A program made the translations under genes and the position numbers. This document shows, piece after piece, positions 6,709-6,797 of a stretch of DNA of 6,797 nucleotides. Source of the stretch: Ignavibacteriota bacterium (GTDB lineage Bacteria; Bacteroidota; Ignavibacteria; Palsa-1295); assembly GCA_025357895.1 (NCBI GenBank), contig JANYLL010000195.1, positions 1-6,797 on the forward strand, given 5' to 3'. The notes beneath the pieces were generated by a model, which was given only the letters and a program-made list of their open reading frames with translations, had not been told where the DNA came from and searched no databases. Positions within the stretch are counted from its first letter, which is position 1; each line of letters begins with the position of its first letter.

Positions 6709-6797
6709 ATTAGAACGGATTCAGAGTGAAAATAATTAAATGGGGATGAAGAAATGACCTGTTAGGTGAGGGTGGGTGTATAGTGGGGCGGACTCTT

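Noticed and set aside
6709..6797. Open minus frame from the right edge to about 6714, reading as a Pro/His-rich peptide
   Set aside because: It is low-complexity in appearance, lacks any recognisable motif and is cut by the window edge. I treat it as intergenic.

Overview
The window is dominated by one very large secreted-protein gene on the minus strand. It has a short, rearranged accessory stretch at its 3' side (left) and a palindromic intergenic element at its 5' side (right). The large protein combines a gingipain-family (C25) cysteine peptidase with a C-terminal type IX secretion (T9SS) type-A-like tail. The tail carries YPNPF, WDGRD and NGTYLYRI motifs. Its signal peptide is followed directly by Gln, and its leader is A/T-rich with no Shine-Dalgarno sequence. 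Together these point to the Bacteroidota/Chlorobi/Ignavibacteria (FCB) group. The style of the tail would suit Ignavibacteria or a relative, but the exact lineage is inference.

Layout from left to right. Positions 30-57 hold a perfect hairpin terminator. Positions 67-237 (minus) encode the last 56 residues of an IS1-type transposase. It is an inactive remnant, and the hairpin lies 9 nt past its stop. The plus frame exactly antisense to this remnant is open and continues into unrelated sequence, giving a chimeric ORF (154-510). That ORF overlaps by 8 nt a second plus ORF (503-775) with its own AGGAGA ribosome-binding site. I recognise neither product. The second plus ORF ends 10 bp from the stop of the large minus-strand gene, so the two converge tail to tail.

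Positions 786-6644 (minus) encode a 1952-residue multidomain protein. In order it has a signal peptide, a C25-type propeptide region, PorU-like N-terminal modules, the C25 catalytic domain (His921, Cys951), a CARDB-like domain, an ILEI/FAM3-like domain, further beta-rich modules and the T9SS-type tail. It should be exported by Sec and then moved across the outer membrane by the T9SS. It could be a surface protease or a PorU-type sortase relative.

Positions 6657-6708, 12 bp upstream of that gene's start, form a 52-nt imperfect palindrome built from two facing small hairpins, resembling a REP/BIME-type dispersed repeat. The last 89 bases contain no gene I can support. They are G-rich on the plus strand towards the end.

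No RNA gene, CRISPR array or complete mobile element is visible. I did not find a convincing new multi-gene system. The most notable points are the ILEI-like domain inside a C25 protease, the antisense-derived chimeric ORF at the transposase junction, and the paired hairpin element.
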